Shown here: positions 35,024 to 44,102 of the stretch, piece by piece
Layout: the number at the start of each line of letters is the position of its first letter
How positions within the stretch are numbered: position 1 is the stretch's first letter
NCBI GenBank assembly: GCA_039820545.1
Contig: JBCBPW010000014.1
Span: 1 to 64,000 of the forward strand
Reading direction: 5' to 3'
DNA length: 64,000 nucleotides
DNA from: JALEFZ01 sp039820545
GTDB lineage: Bacteria; Bacteroidota; Bacteroidia; J057
The notes under the pieces: generated by a model
The model's database searches: none
What the model was told of the DNA's origin: nothing
The model's input: the letters and a program-made list of their open reading frames with translations, nothing else
Program-made: the position numbers and the translations under genes

Positions 35024-37174
35024 ATGAAACGTACATGCTTTTTCGTCGGTCTGATCCTTTTAGGCCTTGTCGCTCTTTTTGCCTCTCCTACACCCATTAC
35101 CCTCTCTCCTTCAAGTACTCAAGGTGTCCAGAGTCTCAGTCCATACCTCACTTGGAATACCTATTTTGGGGAAGTCAATATGACCTTTACAGACAATGCC
35201 ATAGATAGCGAGGACAACATCATCTATGTCGGAAAGGGGTTTCAAGGTCAGCTACCCACATTTGATCCGCTGACAGGCGGATATTATAACGCAAGCCTCT
35301 TGGGAAGCGATGATGGCTTCATCGCCAAGTTTGACTCGCTGGGCAGGCGATTGTGGGTGACTTACTATGGGTCGAGTGGAGGTGACCACATCAATGCCGT
35401 AGCAGTGACAGATAATGATGACATCATCGTGGTAGGTGATGGAGGAGGAAGTGGCTACCCGCTGGTCGACCCTGGTAATGGTGCCTACTTTGATAATACG
35501 CGATCGGCAGTAGATGGGCTGATCACGAGATTTAATAAGTTGGGGCAGGTGGTTTGGTCTACCTATTTGGGGGGAAGTGCCAATGACTTTATCACGGATA
35601 TTGCCATGGCTGAGAATGGCCACTTTTGGGTTGTAGGCTACACATTTTCGAATGATTTCCCCACAAAGAATAAAGCAGGAGCTTATAACGACAACAGTTT
35701 GAATAATGGGAGAGATTGGTTTGTCGCTAAATTTGGACCTAATGGCAATCTCTTATATAGCACGTATTACGGTGGCGGTGGAGGTGGGCAAGAAGGTGCT
35801 TTCCACGTAGCTTATAATTCAGTCAATGGGCACGTCGCCATATCTGGAAACATGAGTGGAGTGCCTCCCACCTATAATCCAGGCAATGGGGCCTACTTTC
35901 CTAGCAACAACTATCAGGGACTCTTATTAGAGATGGATAGTACTGGGCAGCGCGTGTGGGCAACGAAATTTCGGCCTTGTGCGCTTGCGTTTGATTCTAC
36001 AGGCAATCTTTTCATTGGAACCCAGTGGCCTTACACATACTACGCTTCTGTACCCATTGTCAATCCTGGAGGAGGTGCGCTCAGTCAAGGTTATCCCTCT
36101 TTTGTCAATACCGCTGGATCGGGCGTACATTATTTTGCCAAGTTTGATCTAAACCATGTCATGGTATGGGGAACCTGCGCCCATCGCAGCCCTAACCGCA
36201 ACCAGTCTGTTTCTATCTATGATATCGCCATTGACCACAATCAAAACCTAGTAGCTGTAGGAAGGGCCAGTCAGGGGTTTCGGACGGAGTACTCAGGATC
36301 AGGATACATCCAAGGTCGAGAAGGCGGCTATGATGGAACCCTAGCGATATTCACGAACCAAGGTGTGCAAACATATGGAACGTATCTGGGGGGAAATGGC
36401 GTCAATGGAGCAGAGGATTATTTGTACACCGTGGCGGTGAATTCGAAGAATGAATACCTCATAGGGGGAGTCTCTCGTAGTCGTAGCTGCTTTTCTTCCA
36501 ATATCCTCACAAGAAATCCAGGTAGTGCATACTATGACGGAATCGGGAGCACAGGTAGTGTAGGTGGTTTACTTCCGCTCATTACACGCTTCAGTCCCAC
36601 CAGTGCTTCAGGTACGAATAACGAATGTGCAGAGTATAGTCTCAGTGGTTCGCTCCCTGTAGAGTGGCAAGACATAGAGGCAGCCATTACTTCAAGGAAT
36701 ACGGTAAAACTCAATTGGTCCACAGCCTCCGAAATCAACAATCATTACTTCGCAGTTGAGCGTCTAGAAGAGGAAAAAAGATTTCAGCCAATCGGTCAGG
36801 TATGGAGTGATGGAGACGCAAGAAATACACAGGCGTATGGCTTTGAAGATGAAAATCCCAGGACAGGAACACAGTATTATCGCATACGGCAGGTAGATTT
36901 TGATGGAACATCGAGCCTTTCAAAAGTGGTGGAGGTATATGTTCCAAAACAGGAAAGGGTGACGTTGAGGCAATCGACTAGGCAAATAAAAATCACGGCT
37001 CCTTTGGAGATACAACAGGTAGAGGTATGGAACATTCAGGGGCAAATGTTGTCGGTCATTCACCCAAGAGAAAAAAGATATACGCTCTCTCTGCGTAATT
37101 TATCCAAAGGAGTATATATCATCCAAGTGCAAACGCCCTCTCAGGCAATGACGCGTAAGATCGCCATTAGATGA
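35024..37174 (+). CDS. Secreted SBBP-repeat beta-propeller protein with T9SS domain
   Basis: 716 residues: signal peptide (about 1-22), then repeated blades of the SBBP type, each with a phrase like VTYYGSSGGDHINAVAV, STYLGGSANDFITDIAM or STYYGGGGGGQEGAFHV, over residues about 45-520. A linker domain follows (SLPVEWQDIEAAITSRNTVKLNWSTASEINNHYFAVER, common before sorting signals), then the type IX sorting domain ending MTRKIAIR. Exported to the cell surface; function unknown. A dispersed repeat follows its stop codon. Confidence 0.88.
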   Translation: MKRTCFFVGLILLGLVALFASPTPITLSPSSTQGVQSLSPYLTWNTYFGEVNMTFTDNAIDSEDNIIYVGKGFQGQLPTFDPLTGGYYNASLLGSDDGFIAKFDSLGRRLWVTYYGSSGGDHINAVAVTDNDDIIVVGDGGGSGYPLVDPGNGAYFDNTRSAVDGLITRFNKLGQVVWSTYLGGSANDFITDIAMAENGHFWVVGYTFSNDFPTKNKAGAYNDNSLNNGRDWFVAKFGPNGNLLYSTYYGGGGGGQEGAFHVAYNSVNGHVAISGNMSGVPPTYNPGNGAYFPSNNYQGLLLEMDSTGQRVWATKFRPCALAFDSTGNLFIGTQWPYTYYASVPIVNPGGGALSQGYPSFVNTAGSGVHYFAKFDLNHVMVWGTCAHRSPNRNQSVSIYDIAIDHNQNLVAVGRASQGFRTEYSGSGYIQGREGGYDGTLAIFTNQGVQTYGTYLGGNGVNGAEDYLYTVAVNSKNEYLIGGVSRSRSCFSSNILTRNPGSAYYDGIGSTGSVGGLLPLITRFSPTSASGTNNECAEYSLSGSLPVEWQDIEAAITSRNTVKLNWSTASEINNHYFAVERLEEEKRFQPIGQVWSDGDARNTQAYGFEDENPRTGTQYYRIRQVDFDGTSSLSKVVEVYVPKQERVTLRQSTRQIKITAPLEIQQVEVWNIQGQMLSVIHPREKRYTLSLRNLSKGVYIIQVQTPSQAMTRKIAIR

Positions 37175-37176
37175 TG

Positions 37177-37244
37177 TAGACCATGTTTGGCACTTCAAAT
37201 CCCATGCGTCCCACTTAAAATTTCAGGATACCAAACATGGTCTT
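37177..37244 (+). repeat. Dispersed 3'-end repeat, copy D, with 13-bp inverted repeat
   Basis: Starts two bases after the stop codon. AGACCATGTTTGG (37178-37190) pairs perfectly with CCAAACATGGTCT (37231-37243), and CACTTCAAAT follows the first arm as in copies B and C. It may act as a terminator for the propeller gene. Confidence 0.65.
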
Positions 37245-37296
37245 AAGCGCTCTTATTCAAGGTGGGCCGTCTGCTAGGGGCGGTCCCCTTTACACG

Positions 37297-38580
37297 TTAG
37301 CGCTTGACGGTAGCTGCAAGTATCTTCAATGCCTCTACCAGTTTATCCAACTCTTTCAGGCTCGTGTAGACATTGGGTGTGATCCTGAGTCCTTCTACAC
37401 CGTCCCACTTGACAGGAGAGGTATGGATGCGGTGGTACCTAAGCAGATCATTGAAAAGATCCACATACGTCATGCCTTCCAATCCACAGCAGACGATTGC
37501 TCCACCAAACTGAGGGTTAAGGGAGGTATAGAGTCGGAACTGGGGAATTTCTAGTGCTTTTTCGACCCAGTATGATTTGAGGTATTGGAGGCGGGCAGCC
37601 TTGCGAGAAGCACCTATGAGTTCGTGAAATTCAATCGCATGTCCGATGGCCATCTCTGCTGCCGTGGAGCGGGTTCCCAGATTTTCAAACTTTCGTATAT
37701 CGTCGCTTTTGGGTTTGTCAGTCGGGAAAAGAGGCCAGAGGTCAGCAATATTTTCTTTTTTCACGTAGAGCAATCCCGTCCCAAAGGGGGCACACAGCCA
37801 CTTGTGTAAACTCACCCCCGCATAATCTGCTCCTAGATCTGCCAGTTTGAAGTCTATTTGCGCAAAAGAATGGGCAGCGTCTACTACTACTTTGATCCCT
37901 CTTTCTTTGGCAATTGCGGCGATCTTTTTTACAGGAAGAATCTGTCCCGTCCAGTTGATCATATGGGTAAGGTGGACGACCTTGGTACGACTGGTGAAAA
38001 GAGAGGTATAAGCCTGGATAATGGCATCTTCATCTTCAATCGGCATTTTGAGATCTACCCATTTGAGTTCGATTCCTTCGCGTTGGGATCGTTGATTCCA
38101 TGCATGGATCATCAAAGGGTAGTCTTGCTTACAGGCGACAACCTCGTCTCCTTTGCGAAGGTCTAGCCCAAAGATAATTGTATCTAGAGCTTCCGTTGCA
38201 TTGCGGTTGATGGCTACTTCTTCTTGCGAGGCACCACAGAGCTGTGCCAGTTGTTGGCGGATCGGTTCCCGATTTTTATTGATGACCTTCCACATATAGT
38301 GAGAGGGTGTTTCATTGGAGAACTCTATGTATCGAATCTCAGCTTCTTGAACTCGCCGGGTTTGGGGGCTGACGCCCGCATTATTGAGGTTGATGAGTCC
38401 TGGTGTGATGGTATATGCTTGCCTGACCCAATGCCAGAAGGTCTCGTCATCTGTGATGTCTTGGTCTGATCTATACTGACGTAGTTCCTGAATGACATTC
38501 GAATTATAGGCATATTGGATAGCAGGAGCACTTGCTAGTGCGCCTGTGCCCAGATGTTTCATGAATTGTCTTCGCTGCAT
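37297..38580 (-). CDS. PLP-dependent aminotransferase class V, exported-type
   Basis: 427 residues. The N-terminus MQRRQFMKHLGTGALASAPA resembles a twin-arginine signal. The fold-type I core includes ATEALDTIIFGLDL, VVDAAHSFAQIDF and SLHKWLCAPFGTGLLYV, with Lys in that last phrase binding PLP. It resembles isopenicillin-N-epimerase-like and cysteine-desulfurase-like proteins; the true substrate is unknown. It is followed on its 3' side by repeat copy D and sits 110 bases downstream of an SDR gene on the same strand. Confidence 0.88.
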   Translation of the reverse strand: MQRRQFMKHLGTGALASAPAIQYAYNSNVIQELRQYRSDQDITDDETFWHWVRQAYTITPGLINLNNAGVSPQTRRVQEAEIRYIEFSNETPSHYMWKVINKNREPIRQQLAQLCGASQEEVAINRNATEALDTIIFGLDLRKGDEVVACKQDYPLMIHAWNQRSQREGIELKWVDLKMPIEDEDAIIQAYTSLFTSRTKVVHLTHMINWTGQILPVKKIAAIAKERGIKVVVDAAHSFAQIDFKLADLGADYAGVSLHKWLCAPFGTGLLYVKKENIADLWPLFPTDKPKSDDIRKFENLGTRSTAAEMAIGHAIEFHELIGASRKAARLQYLKSYWVEKALEIPQFRLYTSLNPQFGGAIVCCGLEGMTYVDLFNDLLRYHRIHTSPVKWDGVEGLRITPNVYTSLKELDKLVEALKILAATVKR

Positions 38581-38690
38581 GCGGATTACATTTGATCTTC
38601 TACAAATACATCAAAATAACCAAAGTCTCGAAGAATCGAACAACTCTTTTGTCTAAAGTAAGCCTGACTTGGTCCATTTTTTCTCGTAAC

Positions 38691-39464
38691 CTAAGCAATC
38701 ATATAGCCTCCATCGGCTGTGAATATACCTCCTGTTACATAACTAGACGCATCAGAAGCAAGAAAAACAGCAATTCCCGCCATTTCATCAGGCTGTGCCA
38801 TACGTTGTAAGGGAATATTTTCTGTATAATGTTCTAGCATAGACTCGTTGGACCAAAGCGCGGTGCTTAGCTTTGTTTTGACCAGTCCAGGACAGACAGT
38901 ATTGGCACGAATTCCATATCGCCCCCATTCCTTGGCTTGGTTTTGTGTGAGCATAGCAATAGCAGATTTACTCATGCTGTAGGTGGCCATTCCGTAAGCG
39001 GGCTTGAGGCCTTCTACCGAGCTAACATTGATGATGGAGCCACCGTTTTTGGACAAATGAGGAAATGCCTTTTTACTCAATTCAAATGGACCTTTTACAT
39101 TGATCTCCATGATCTTATCGTAGGCAGTTTCTTCTGTCTGTTCCATCGGTCCAAAGCTAAGATTGGTTGCCGCATTGTTGATAAGGATGTCGATGCGGCC
39201 CCACTTCTCGATGGTCTGTTGGATGAGCATATCTTGCTGCTCACTTTTTCCGATATGGCAGGGGATACCTAGTACTTCAAAGCCTTCTTTTTCAAATGCT
39301 TCGGTGGTTTCCTTCACATTTTCGGGCTTACGACTGGTGATGACGACTTTGGCTCCAAACTCAGCCAGACCGCGTGCCATAGCTTCGCCGATCCCACGAG
39401 TAGAGCCTGTGATGATGGCTACCTTGCCAGATAAATCAAAAAGGGGTTTTATTCTAGGTGTCAT
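38691..39464 (-). CDS. Short-chain dehydrogenase/reductase
   Basis: 257 residues from the ATG at 39464; the extended frame to 39602 has no homology-like content. Motifs: TGSTRGIGEA (cofactor), INNAATNLSF, NVSSVEGLKPAYGMATYSMSK (Ser and YxxxK) and a C-terminal ASSYVTGGIFTADGGYMIA. It resembles 3-oxoacyl-ACP reductase and DHRS4-like enzymes. It is part of the acyl-CoA catabolic block and may handle a 3- or 4-hydroxyacyl intermediate. Confidence 0.9.
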   Translation of the reverse strand: MTPRIKPLFDLSGKVAIITGSTRGIGEAMARGLAEFGAKVVITSRKPENVKETTEAFEKEGFEVLGIPCHIGKSEQQDMLIQQTIEKWGRIDILINNAATNLSFGPMEQTEETAYDKIMEINVKGPFELSKKAFPHLSKNGGSIINVSSVEGLKPAYGMATYSMSKSAIAMLTQNQAKEWGRYGIRANTVCPGLVKTKLSTALWSNESMLEHYTENIPLQRMAQPDEMAGIAVFLASDASSYVTGGIFTADGGYMIA

Positions 39465-39598
39465 GTGTATAAAGATTATGAAAGCATGAGGATTCGTCCC
39501 ATCGAAAGCAAGCATCATATTTAGCCACACACTCTGAGACTTTGGATAGTGAAGAGATTCTAAGAATGAACAAGGATAATTGCCCCTTGAAAAATGAA

Positions 39599-40666
39599 TC
39601 AATGAACCTTTTGTCCTGTATCTACGAGATTTCTCTCGCTTCCTTCAAATTCCATGATCAAGTTTGAGCCATAGGCTTTGGCAGGAGTCTGGAAACCTAT
39701 GGGAGCATGCCCATTTAGGACGCGTTGGGTAATGGCCAAACTACTCCGTGCGGTCAGCGTGTAGCCTTCGGCTGTGAGCATCTGGGCTTCGACTTCTTGC
39801 CCTTTTGCGTTGCGTGCTTTCCCCCAAAGTTGGGTTCGTGTCCCTTCTCGCTTGGCATCGGATGGACCTGCAGGCCCTTTCTTGATTCGCTTACGTGCTT
39901 GATTTTTGACCCATGGCATACGGAGTAGCCAGGTAAAATAGCGCTGACGTTTGACCAGTTTGTAGCTAGAAGGCTTGACGCCTGTATACACTTCGATATT
40001 GGGAATCCCTGTACTGTAATAAGCCGTGGATACATCTCCCCAAGGGATGGTCATGCAGAAGCACGGCTTGAGCTTGAAGGGAATTTCCTTTGCCTTATAA
40101 CCTTGAGGGACGGGCGTTATTTTTCCATCTTTCCTGATGGCACCTGGACTCCCTAGATTTTCCAGCATCGTCAAGGCTGTCCCGTGCGAGAGCCCACCAT
40201 TTCCTGCGAATGCAAGTTGAAGGTGTGTCGCGTCAGGTAACTGCTCCTTGAGAAAACGTGCCAAGCAATCCGTCGGAACCACATCAAAACCTGTCCCTGG
40301 CATGATCATAATCCCTGCTTCTTGCGCTTGCTGGTCCCTTCTTTTTCCCATTTCAAAAACCTGAATCTCTCCTGTGATATCCAGATAATGCGTTTGGGTG
40401 CGCAGACAAGCCTCCATCATGATCTGAGCTGTGTGGATGAATGGTCCTGCACAGTGAAGGACAACAGGGACTTCACCTAAGGCCGCTTCAAGTGCTTGTG
40501 TATCAGAAAGATCGAACACACGGGTTTCAAAGCCAAATTCAGAACCCATTGCTTGGAGCTTATCTTTATTGCGACCTGCCAGGATGGGTTCCATCCCCTG
40601 TTCCTGAGCAAAGCGTGCAATCAATCTGCCTGTATATCCATAGGCTCCATATAGGAGAAACTTCAT
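39599..40666 (-). CDS. Saccharopine dehydrogenase-like NADP-binding protein (trans-acting enoyl reductase type)
   Basis: 355 residues from the ATG at 40666 (MKFLLYGAYGYTG), with a Rossmann GAYGYTG loop. VVLHCAGPFIHTAQIMMEACLRTQTHYLDITGE follows, then MPGTGFDVVPTDCLA and GTALTMLENL. This is the saccharopine-dehydrogenase-like family that includes mycobacterial trans-acting enoyl reductases. Here it probably reduces an enoyl or oxo group on an acyl intermediate, inferred from its place between two SDR genes in an acyl-CoA cluster. The extension to 40729 is not supported. Confidence 0.82.
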   Translation of the reverse strand: MKFLLYGAYGYTGRLIARFAQEQGMEPILAGRNKDKLQAMGSEFGFETRVFDLSDTQALEAALGEVPVVLHCAGPFIHTAQIMMEACLRTQTHYLDITGEIQVFEMGKRRDQQAQEAGIMIMPGTGFDVVPTDCLARFLKEQLPDATHLQLAFAGNGGLSHGTALTMLENLGSPGAIRKDGKITPVPQGYKAKEIPFKLKPCFCMTIPWGDVSTAYYSTGIPNIEVYTGVKPSSYKLVKRQRYFTWLLRMPWVKNQARKRIKKGPAGPSDAKREGTRTQLWGKARNAKGQEVEAQMLTAEGYTLTARSSLAITQRVLNGHAPIGFQTPAKAYGSNLIMEFEGSERNLVDTGQKVH

Positions 40667-40790
40667 AGTAGTAGATTTTGTAAAATAATCTTCACAAGAT
40701 AGGATAATTATCCGTAGGACCACCGCCAAGATGTGGGCTCCCCAACTGTAAAATCATGGCCCAACACTGCCACAACTGGTCTCCCACAAC

Positions 40791-41543
40791 CTAAGCCGAA
40801 TGCCCACCGTCTACAGGCAAGGCTACTCCATTCACAAAACTAGAAGCCTCCGAACTCAACCACTGAATCGCTTCCACAATTTCCTTGGCATCGGCAAATC
40901 TGCCCATAGGAATCGTGGAGAGCAAGCGCTGATCCATATCTTCTCTCATGCTAAGTAGGCGGTCTAGCATAGGAGAGGAGGTAAATACAGGGCAAATGGC
41001 ATTTATGCGAATGCTTTTACGTGCATATTCAAGCGCAGCCGTTTTGGTCATGCCGACAACCGCGTGCTTACTGGCGACATAAGCGACATTATTGGGGAGT
41101 GCTTTGAGGCCCGCCATAGAGGCGATGTTGATGATATTGCCGTGGCCCTGCTGTAGCATCTGCTCGAGCTCATACTTCATGCAGTAAAACACACCTGATT
41201 GGTTGACTGAGATTACTTTATCCCAATCTTCTAGGCTGTGTTGGTGGGTTCTTGTCGCACGATCAGGACCGACACCCGCATTATTGACCGCAATATCGAT
41301 CTTACCCTGTGTGCTTACAGCTTGATCTATCAGGGATTTTACCTCTTGGGAGTTGGCTACATTGCATGGGATGAAAGTCGCCTTCGCACCTCTTTCTTGC
41401 ATTTGATGGACCAATTCCTCCCCAGCTTTTGCCGAGATGTCCGAAAGTACAACGGTAGCTCCTTTTTCAGCATAAGCTTCTGCAGTGGCTTTTCCGATAC
41501 CCGAAGCAGCTCCTGTAATCAATACAACTTTATCTTGAAACAT
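40791..41543 (-). CDS. Short-chain dehydrogenase/reductase
   Basis: 250 residues, classical SDR: TGAASGIGKATAEAYAEKGA (cofactor loop), DIAVNNAGVG, INIASMAGLKALPNNVAYVASKHAV (Ser and YxxxK), ending ASSFVNGVALPVDGGHSA. It is distinct from the SDR at 38691. It lies 133 bases downstream of the kinase gene on the same strand. In the lva-type pathway an SDR (LvaD) interconverts 4-oxo- and 4-hydroxyacyl-CoA, which is one possible role here. Confidence 0.9.
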   Translation of the reverse strand: MFQDKVVLITGAASGIGKATAEAYAEKGATVVLSDISAKAGEELVHQMQERGAKATFIPCNVANSQEVKSLIDQAVSTQGKIDIAVNNAGVGPDRATRTHQHSLEDWDKVISVNQSGVFYCMKYELEQMLQQGHGNIINIASMAGLKALPNNVAYVASKHAVVGMTKTAALEYARKSIRINAICPVFTSSPMLDRLLSMREDMDQRLLSTIPMGRFADAKEIVEAIQWLSSEASSFVNGVALPVDGGHSA

Positions 41544-41676
41544 ATTTTGATAGACTAAGAGAGATAAGATAAGAGGTGGCTAGTATGTCCAGCTACTGTT
41601 TGCTGAAGTATCAAACCGAAGAACAGAAGGATCATATCTTGTATCCTGCCCCTAAAAAATGAAAAATGAAAAATGA

Positions 41677-42759
41677 TCATACACCATCAATTTTTCCTGA
41701 CTCAATGGCCATCCAGGCACGATGGAAAAACAATACAGCATGATGATTCAATTGGGCAAAGCGTGGGTCTTGTGTATGCCCCAACTTATACCTGTAGTAT
41801 ATCTGCTGGATGATGACCGCTATTTTGAATAACCCATAGGCGAAGTAAAAAGAGAAATTTCCCACATCACGGCCTGAGCGGGTAGCATACATTTCCAATA
41901 GCTCGGACCTTTTGGGATTACCTGGATGATAGGTCGGCATACGACCTAGTTGTCGAAGTGCAGCAGGATCGGAGCTATTCACCCAATAGGCAATAGAGGT
42001 TCCCAGATCCATGAGCGGATCGCCCAGCGTCGCCATTTCCCAGTCAAGAATGGCAATGATCTGGTTCCAGTTTTCGGGATGGAACACCACATTGTCATAC
42101 TTGTAATCGTTGTGGATCAGCGTGCTGTCCGTTTCAGCAGGGATGTGATCATTTAGCCACTGGATGGCCTTGTCGATGACAGGATCATTTTCGGTAGCCA
42201 CTTTACGGTAGCGTCGTGTCCATCCTTCTATTTGGCGTCGCGTATATCCTTCAGGTTTGCCCAGTGTGCCTAGCCCTGCTTTTTCGTAGTCCACTTGATG
42301 CAACTCCACCATGGTATCGATCCATGCTGAGGCAGCTTGGGGATAAAGATCTTTTTGCTCTCCTGGATCTTCTGTAGGACCTTTTCCTCTGAGAATAACG
42401 CCCTTGACGCGCTCCATTAAGTAGAAGGGGCTGCCCATGATCTCTATATCTTCTGTATAATGGTAGACTGTAGGGACCTTGTCAAAAACAGGCTTCAAGG
42501 CTTTTAACACTCTATATTCTCGGGACATATCGTGCCCACTTTTCACCTGAGCACCAAATGGAGGTCTTCGCAGCACCATTTCTCGCTTGCCCATTTTCAC
42601 CCAGTAGGTCAAATTGGAGAAACCCGATGGAAACTGCTGAATGTCTATGTCGGAACCCAGTTCAGGAAAAACCTGCTGAAGGTGAGCCGATAGTTTTTCC
42701 TTGTCTAATGCTTCGCCCTCACGGACCGCTTGGGGTTGGTCTATCGTCATTTCACTCAT
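41677..42759 (-). CDS. Phosphotransferase (APH) family protein, ACAD10/11 kinase-domain-like
   Basis: 360 residues with an aminoglycoside-phosphotransferase/choline-kinase fold: FPSGFSNLTYWV (nucleotide loop), the Brenner motif HNDYKYDN, and AILDWEMATLGDPLMDLG for metal binding. It is closest in style to the N-terminal kinase domain of ACAD10/ACAD11 and to LvaA. Its start overlaps the acyl-CoA dehydrogenase stop by four bases (ATGA), so the two subunits are made together. It probably phosphorylates a 4-hydroxyacyl-CoA so the dehydrogenase partner can remove the group. Confidence 0.88.
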   Translation of the reverse strand: MSEMTIDQPQAVREGEALDKEKLSAHLQQVFPELGSDIDIQQFPSGFSNLTYWVKMGKREMVLRRPPFGAQVKSGHDMSREYRVLKALKPVFDKVPTVYHYTEDIEIMGSPFYLMERVKGVILRGKGPTEDPGEQKDLYPQAASAWIDTMVELHQVDYEKAGLGTLGKPEGYTRRQIEGWTRRYRKVATENDPVIDKAIQWLNDHIPAETDSTLIHNDYKYDNVVFHPENWNQIIAILDWEMATLGDPLMDLGTSIAYWVNSSDPAALRQLGRMPTYHPGNPKRSELLEMYATRSGRDVGNFSFYFAYGLFKIAVIIQQIYYRYKLGHTQDPRFAQLNHHAVLFFHRAWMAIESGKIDGV

Positions 42760-43958
42760 AGTTTCACTCCATAGGGTTTGAGGATTTCCCTAGCCACACG
42801 ACTCTTGTGTACTTCGTCTGCACCATCGTAGATTCTGGCTCCCCGCTCATGACGGAATAAGAAGGAGAGAATGGTATCCTCAGTGGTACCCAAGGCTCCG
42901 TGAACCTGTATGGCTCTATCCACGACATCTTGCATCACTTTTGCCGTAAAAAACTTGATCGTTGAGATTTCTACACGCGCTTTGTAAGCTCCTTCCTTGT
43001 CGATTTTATCGGCTGCATCTAGCACCATGAGGCGAGCAGCATGAATCTCAGCACGGCTTTCGGCAATCCAGTTCTGGATCGTTTGCTGATGGGCGAGTAG
43101 ACGGTTGCTCCCCAACTTGCGTGTAGCTGCACGCGCACACATCATCTCGAACGCCCGCTCTGCAATGCCGATCCAGCGCATGCAATGGTGGATTCTCCCA
43201 GGTCCCAGACGCTCTTGCGCAATCACAAAGCCTTTCCCTGCACCACCTAGTAGATTTTCCTTCGGCACCCGACAGTTTTCAAAGCGAATCTCCGAATGGC
43301 TAGCCCAACCCTCGCCCTCGTCGCCCATGATAGGAATACGCCTTTCATGGATGAATCCCTCCGTGTCCAGCGGTACGATCAACTGGCTCGCCCTGAGATA
43401 AGGATTTTCTTCTTCGGGATTGGTGACACACATGACAATGGCAAAGGTCGATCCGTCAGCTCCTGTAGTGAACCACTTATGCCCATTGAGGATGTAGTGG
43501 TCGCCTTCCAGGATAGCGGTCGTTCCCATATACTTGGGATTGGAACCTGCAAACTCAGGCTCTGTCATGGCAAAACAAGATCGGATCTCGCCGGCGAGCA
43601 GGGGCTTGAGGAACTGTTCCTTTTGGGTAGGCGTCCCATGACTGATGAGGATCTCCATATTGCCTGCGTCAGGTGCTTGGCAGTTGAAGACATAGTGGCC
43701 CATAGGCGTCACGCGTCCGAGTATTTCACTGACCTGCCCAAACTGATGGTTGCTCAAACCTAGGCCGCCATCCTCACGATGTATCTGAGGGGTGAAATAT
43801 CCCATTTCTTTGACCTTCTCTCGGAGTGTATCCAATGTCGGGCGAACGGCATCCCATCCTTCTTTTAAGAAAATAGGCTCCAAGGGGAGTATATGCTCAT
43901 CTACAAAAGTGCGAACCTCTTGCAAGATGGTGTGTAAATCTGTTTGTGTACCAACCAT
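42756..43958 (-). CDS. Acyl-CoA dehydrogenase family protein, ACAD10/11-like
   Basis: 400 residues with the three-domain FAD flavoprotein fold: CFAMTEPEFAGSNPKYMGTTA and HKWFTTGADGSTFAIVM in the beta domain, RIHHCMRWIGIAERAFEMM, and QVHGALGTTEDTILSFLFRHERGARIYDGADEVHKSRVAREIL at the C-terminus. In ACAD10/11 and in LvaC this fold acts on 4-phosphorylated acyl-CoA. The overlap with the downstream kinase gene supports the same pairing here, made as two chains. Confidence 0.92.
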   Translation of the reverse strand: MVGTQTDLHTILQEVRTFVDEHILPLEPIFLKEGWDAVRPTLDTLREKVKEMGYFTPQIHREDGGLGLSNHQFGQVSEILGRVTPMGHYVFNCQAPDAGNMEILISHGTPTQKEQFLKPLLAGEIRSCFAMTEPEFAGSNPKYMGTTAILEGDHYILNGHKWFTTGADGSTFAIVMCVTNPEEENPYLRASQLIVPLDTEGFIHERRIPIMGDEGEGWASHSEIRFENCRVPKENLLGGAGKGFVIAQERLGPGRIHHCMRWIGIAERAFEMMCARAATRKLGSNRLLAHQQTIQNWIAESRAEIHAARLMVLDAADKIDKEGAYKARVEISTIKFFTAKVMQDVVDRAIQVHGALGTTEDTILSFLFRHERGARIYDGADEVHKSRVAREILKPYGVKL

Positions 43959-44038
43959 AGGGTTAATTCTTAAATAAGGGATTTGCTAAATGGTTGAATG
44001 AAGAAAGTGAAGTAGAAAAGACAGAGACTTCTTTTAAA

Positions 44039-44075
44039 GAATGATTGAACAACACCATCGGCCATTCAATCATTC
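44039..44075 (-). terminator. Stem-loop after the AMP-ligase gene
   Basis: GAATGATTGA pairs perfectly with TCAATCATTC across 17 bases, 28 bases past the minus-strand stop at 44103. Only a short T tract (CTTT) follows on the minus strand. Confidence 0.5.
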
Positions 44076-44102
44076 AAAAACTTATTTATTCAAATATTTC
44101 AA

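Noticed and set aside
43296..43763. A 155-residue plus-strand frame
   Set aside because: It is antisense to the acyl-CoA dehydrogenase gene and has no protein-like motifs.
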